Assembly (NCBI GenBank): GCA_900768245.1
Contig: CAAGCE010000068.1
Span: 1-31,805 of the forward strand
DNA from: Oscillospiraceae bacterium
GTDB taxonomy: Bacteria; Bacillota; Clostridia; Oscillospirales; Ruminococcaceae
DNA: 31,805 bases
Direction of reading: 5' to 3'
In this document: positions 29,420-31,805 of the stretch, one piece after another
How the letters are laid out: each line of letters opens with the position of its first letter
Numbering within the stretch: position 1 is the stretch's first letter
Made by a program: the position numbers and the translations under genes
The notes under the pieces: generated by a model
What the model saw: only the letters and a program-made list of their open reading frames with translations
The model's database searches: none
Told to the model about the DNA's origin: nothing

Positions 29420-30817
29420 ATGGCGACAGAACCTTTTATCCCCGAAAAGATCACCGTCCATCTGGGACGTCCCGACAACAGCTCTGCCGAAAATATCACG
29501 GTGGATTTTCCGTATTACATAAAAAACGTTGCGTCGAGCGAGCTTTATCCTACATGGCCCGAAGCAGCTCTCCGTGCGAATATTTACGCTATCATTTCAT
29601 ACACGCTGAACCGTGTTTATACGGAATGGTACCGCTCACAGGGCTATGATTTCGATATTACGAACTCGACACAGTATGACCAGTCCTTTGTTAAGGACCG
29701 TGACATTTTTCAGCCTATAAGCGATATTGTTGATGATATTTTTAACGACTATATCCGCAGGCAGGGCAATATTGAACCGCTTTTTGCGGTGTACTGCGAC
29801 GGCAGGAATGTAATGTGCAACGGCTTGTCACAATGGGGAAGCGTTGACCTTGCACGTCGGGGATATATACCCTATAATATTCTGACCTATTATTACGGAG
29901 ATGATATAAACATTGTGAACAACGCTCCGATACTGCCAAATATACCGTCATACCCGGGAGAACCTCTTGAATTCGGTTCTGTGGGGAATGATGTGAACCG
30001 TATACAGCTCCAGCTCAACCGTATCTCAAACAACTATCCTGCCATACCGAAAATAAACCCTGTGAATGCCGTTTACGACCAAAGCACTCAAAATGCCGTG
30101 AGAGCGTTTCAGGAGATATTCAATCTTCCCGTTACGGGTGTTGTGAACAAGGCGACATGGTATAAGATAAATTACATCTATACAAGCGTAAAAAGGCTCA
30201 GCCAGCTTAATTCGGAGGGTGTTTCAATTGAGGATATTTCCTTGCAGTTCCCCCAGGAACTGCGGCTCGGTTCAACGGGTACGGGAGTTACCGCTTTGCA
30301 GTATTTTCTGTCGGTAGTCGGTGCGTATTATAACGCTGTGACACCTGTGGATATTACGGGTACATTTGACAGCGCAACGGAAAGCTCGGTAAAGTCCTTT
30401 CAGCAGGTGTTCGGTTTGCCCGTAACAGGAGTGGTTGACCGTGCAACGTGGAATGATCTGCACCGTGCATATGTCGGTATCGTTGAGAACGTTCCAATAA
30501 ATATAGAAAGTGAAAATGCCGTGCTTTTTCCCGGAACAAACCTTGTTGAGGGTATGACAAATGAATATGTGAGAGTGCTTCAGGAGTTCCTCAGCTTTAT
30601 ACATCAGACCTACCCCGACATACCCGATGTAAGCGCAACAGGCTATTTCGGACCTATTACCAAAAATGCTGTAACGGCTTTTCAGCGCCGATTCGGCATC
30701 AACCCGACAGGTTCTGTCGGGGCGGAAACATGGAACGCTATATCAGATGTTTACTATGACCTGCGGTACGGTTACCCCAAAAAGCCGGGGCAGTATCCGG
30801 GTTACACAATAACGTAA
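29420..30817 (+). CDS. SpoIID/LytB-like domain protein with three peptidoglycan-binding domains
   Basis: The 465-residue product opens with a SpoIID-like domain (about 30-165): WPEAALRANIYAII, where E48 matches the catalytic glutamate region of SpoIID, FDITNSTQYDQSFV, and NGLSQWGSVDLARRGY...ILTYYYG. Three PG_binding_1 domains follow (about 183-252, 280-350 and 370-445), each ending in a LPVTGVV...TW or NPTGSV...TW motif. SpoIID is a lytic transglycosylase used in engulfment. There is no signal peptide or membrane anchor, unlike SpoIID itself, so it may work from the mother-cell cytoplasm, at the coat-cortex boundary, or be exported in another way. Confidence 0.85.
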   Translation: MATEPFIPEKITVHLGRPDNSSAENITVDFPYYIKNVASSELYPTWPEAALRANIYAIISYTLNRVYTEWYRSQGYDFDITNSTQYDQSFVKDRDIFQPISDIVDDIFNDYIRRQGNIEPLFAVYCDGRNVMCNGLSQWGSVDLARRGYIPYNILTYYYGDDINIVNNAPILPNIPSYPGEPLEFGSVGNDVNRIQLQLNRISNNYPAIPKINPVNAVYDQSTQNAVRAFQEIFNLPVTGVVNKATWYKINYIYTSVKRLSQLNSEGVSIEDISLQFPQELRLGSTGTGVTALQYFLSVVGAYYNAVTPVDITGTFDSATESSVKSFQQVFGLPVTGVVDRATWNDLHRAYVGIVENVPINIESENAVLFPGTNLVEGMTNEYVRVLQEFLSFIHQTYPDIPDVSATGYFGPITKNAVTAFQRRFGINPTGSVGAETWNAISDVYYDLRYGYPKKPGQYPGYTIT

Positions 30818-30830
30818 GGGAGGTATATAT

Positions 30831-31415
30831 ATGGTTGTCTCAGACAAAGAACAAAAGGCACATATAAAAGAAGCACAGTATTATCTCAATGCGGTAAGTC
30901 AGCTCAATCCGCATATACCGACAGTCATTCCCGACGGTATCTACAGCGATGAAACAAAGGCGGCAGTAAAAGCGTTTCAGGCTGAATACGGTCTGCCCGT
31001 AACAGGAGAGATAGACGCTGATACATGGAAACAGCTTTATGACGCATATCTTGCTGCGGAGGCATATTTTTCGGTGATAGAACCGATACTTCCCTTTCAG
31101 AGCAGGGAAAAGACCATAAAAAGCGGCGATGCAGGCTACCCTATATATATTATACAGGTAATGCTGAATACCGTAGCACAGTTTTACGATAATTTTGAAG
31201 CAGTTGAAATAAATGGCATACATGATGCTGAAACGATCCGTGCAATAAAGCAGATACAGATAATATCGGGTGTCGAGCCAAGCGGAAATATTGACCGTGA
31301 AACGTGGGAAAAGCTTGCAAGAGTATACAATTTCCATGCCGTACTTGATGAAGTCGAATCGCAAACACAAACGGAAAATAATGCTGTTATGACTATGAAT
31401 GGCAATGTAGGTTAA
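30831..31415 (+). CDS. Protein with two peptidoglycan-binding domains
   Basis: The 194-residue product has two PG_binding_1-type domains (about 10-73 and 98-166); the first has AVKAFQAEYGLPVTGEIDADTW, split here as residues 45-66, and the second a more diverged GVEPSGNIDRETW. A short polar tail follows. It has no signal peptide, enzyme domain or membrane segment. GGGAGG precedes the ATG, 13 bases after the previous stop. It probably docks a complex on peptidoglycan together with the gene product before it. Confidence 0.85.
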   Translation: MVVSDKEQKAHIKEAQYYLNAVSQLNPHIPTVIPDGIYSDETKAAVKAFQAEYGLPVTGEIDADTWKQLYDAYLAAEAYFSVIEPILPFQSREKTIKSGDAGYPIYIIQVMLNTVAQFYDNFEAVEINGIHDAETIRAIKQIQIISGVEPSGNIDRETWEKLARVYNFHAVLDEVESQTQTENNAVMTMNGNVG

Positions 31416-31423
31416 TATCCTGT

Positions 31424-31494
31424 GTTTTTTATTTTTTTGGGGGCGGCGGCATTAAGTCTGCTGTAAGTCGTGGGATAGCAAGCCGCCGCAGTCG
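31424..31494 (+). repeat. T-tract/GCGGCGG hairpin repeat, copy C
   Basis: A T6-A-T7 tract runs into GGGGGCGGCGGCATTAA, a spacer with GTCTGCTGTAAGTCG, then AAGCCGCCGCAGTCG. The words GGGCGGCGGCATTAA and AAGCCGCCGC are shared with copy E. It starts nine bases after the last gene of the cluster, in the position of a terminator. Confidence 0.7.
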
Positions 31495-31520
31495 TAAGTA
31501 CCAAGCGAACCCCATATAAA

Positions 31521-31598
31521 AGTTTCGCTCAAGCCTTTTCAAAGGCTTGTGGGAATCCAAAGGGCAAAGCCCGTGGTCGCCTCCGCAGAGGCGAAACT
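31521..31598. repeat. Multi-hairpin GC-rich interspersed repeat
   Basis: AGTTTCGC (31521-31528) and GCGAAACT (31591-31598) close a structure that contains CAAGCCTTT/AAAGGCTTG (31530-31549), GGGC-AAA-GCCC (31562-31572) and CGCCTC/GAGGCG (31578-31593). Elements with this layout are common between genes of Ruminococcus-type Clostridia, by my general recollection. No coding sequence is visible. Confidence 0.65.
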
Positions 31599-31661
31599 CC
31601 CCCAGCGCATTCTAACAGAGCAAGCAAAATTATAAAAAGAAAAGCAAAATGAAAAAATAAA

Positions 31662-31746
31662 AAGCGCAATGCAGCTCAAAAAAGTTGGTATGACAGATGT
31701 AACGTCAGTTACAATCTGAAATGACCCGTTGATCTGCATTGCGCTT
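31662..31746. terminator. Long inverted repeat with nested hairpin, terminator-like on the minus strand
   Basis: AAGCGCAATGCAG (31662-31674) is the perfect inverse of 31734-31746. The 59-base interior contains CAGATGTAAC-GTCA-GTTAC-A-ATCTG (31694-31718). On the minus strand the stem is followed by TTTATTTTTTC, suiting a terminator for a gene beyond the right edge. A structured RNA or small mobile element is an alternative. Confidence 0.5.
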
Positions 31747-31781
31747 ATTCTATATTATCAAACAAAACCCCACCTTTTAAA

Positions 31782-31805
31782 AATTTGTATGCGTAAGCAA
31801 TACAA
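31782..31805. repeat. GTAA-loop hairpin repeat (right copy, cut by the window end)
   Basis: These 24 bases are identical to 139/140-163 in the left-hand copy, including the TGC-GTAA-GCA loop. The right arm is truncated by the end of the window. Confidence 0.65.

Noticed and set aside
28943..29461. 172-codon minus-strand frame opposite the beta-domain and SpoIID-like genes
   Set aside because: Antisense to two genes with good ribosome-binding sites and recognisable domains.
364..31494. CRISPR array
   Set aside because: The repeats are dispersed over the window in both orientations, not tandem with regular spacers, and there are no cas genes.
31521..31598. tRNA or known riboswitch
   Set aside because: The multi-stem element lacks tRNA T-loop and anticodon features and precedes no gene.

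Overview
The window looks like chromosomal DNA of a low-to-mid GC, anaerobic, spore-forming Firmicute, most likely Clostridia and probably a Ruminococcus-like member of Oscillospiraceae. This is inferred from the S10-spc-alpha ribosomal locus order, a KOW-domain gene between map and infA, zinc-type S14 and L36, a four-cysteine adenylate kinase, a flavo-diiron protein beside a FabV/Ter-type enoyl reductase, and sporulation-like peptidoglycan-binding proteins. No rRNA, tRNA, CRISPR array, transposase or phage gene was seen.

Positions 1-1014 hold a possible gene tail, dispersed hairpin repeats, a promoter at 601-629 and a long leader with an attenuator-like hairpin at 853-883. Positions 1015-17177 are one co-directional ribosomal superoperon: rpsJ-rplC-rplD-rplW-rplB-rpsS-rplV-rpsC-rplP-rpmC-rpsQ, then after an internal consensus promoter rplN-rplX-rplE-rpsZ-rpsH-rplF-rplR-rpsE-rpmD-rplO-secY-adk-map-KOW-infA-rpmJ-rpsM-rpsK-rpsD-rpoA-rplQ. 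It supplies 50S and 30S proteins, the SecY channel, adenylate kinase, Met removal, IF-1 and RNA polymerase alpha. It ends in a strong terminator at 17202-17237. Several start codons are GTG or TTG, and the larger gaps carry small hairpins.

Positions 17475-25927 run on the minus strand: flavo-diiron protein (oxygen or NO detoxification), trans-2-enoyl-CoA reductase (fabV), murA, a 6-phosphofructokinase with mixed ATP/PPi-type residues, and a membrane-anchored PAS-PAS-GGDEF-EAL protein whose cyclase motif is degenerate but whose EAL motifs are intact. Between the flavo-diiron gene and fabV lies a compact type I toxin-antitoxin locus: a 27-residue membrane toxin gene on the minus strand facing a convergent small RNA across a shared terminator hairpin, each with a consensus promoter.

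Positions 26234-28325 encode an OmpR-type response regulator and its histidine kinase. Positions 28526-31415 are a three-gene cluster with no signal peptides: a beta-domain protein, a SpoIID/LytB-like domain fused to three peptidoglycan-binding domains, and a protein with two more such domains. A sigma-E-like promoter candidate precedes it, so it may act in the sporulating mother cell. The gaps between operons are rich in dispersed structured repeats: a T-tract plus GCGGCGG/CCGCCGC family in at least four copies, a 160-bp MITE-like palindrome before pfkA, a GTAA-loop hairpin near both window ends, and a multi-hairpin GC-rich element near the right end.
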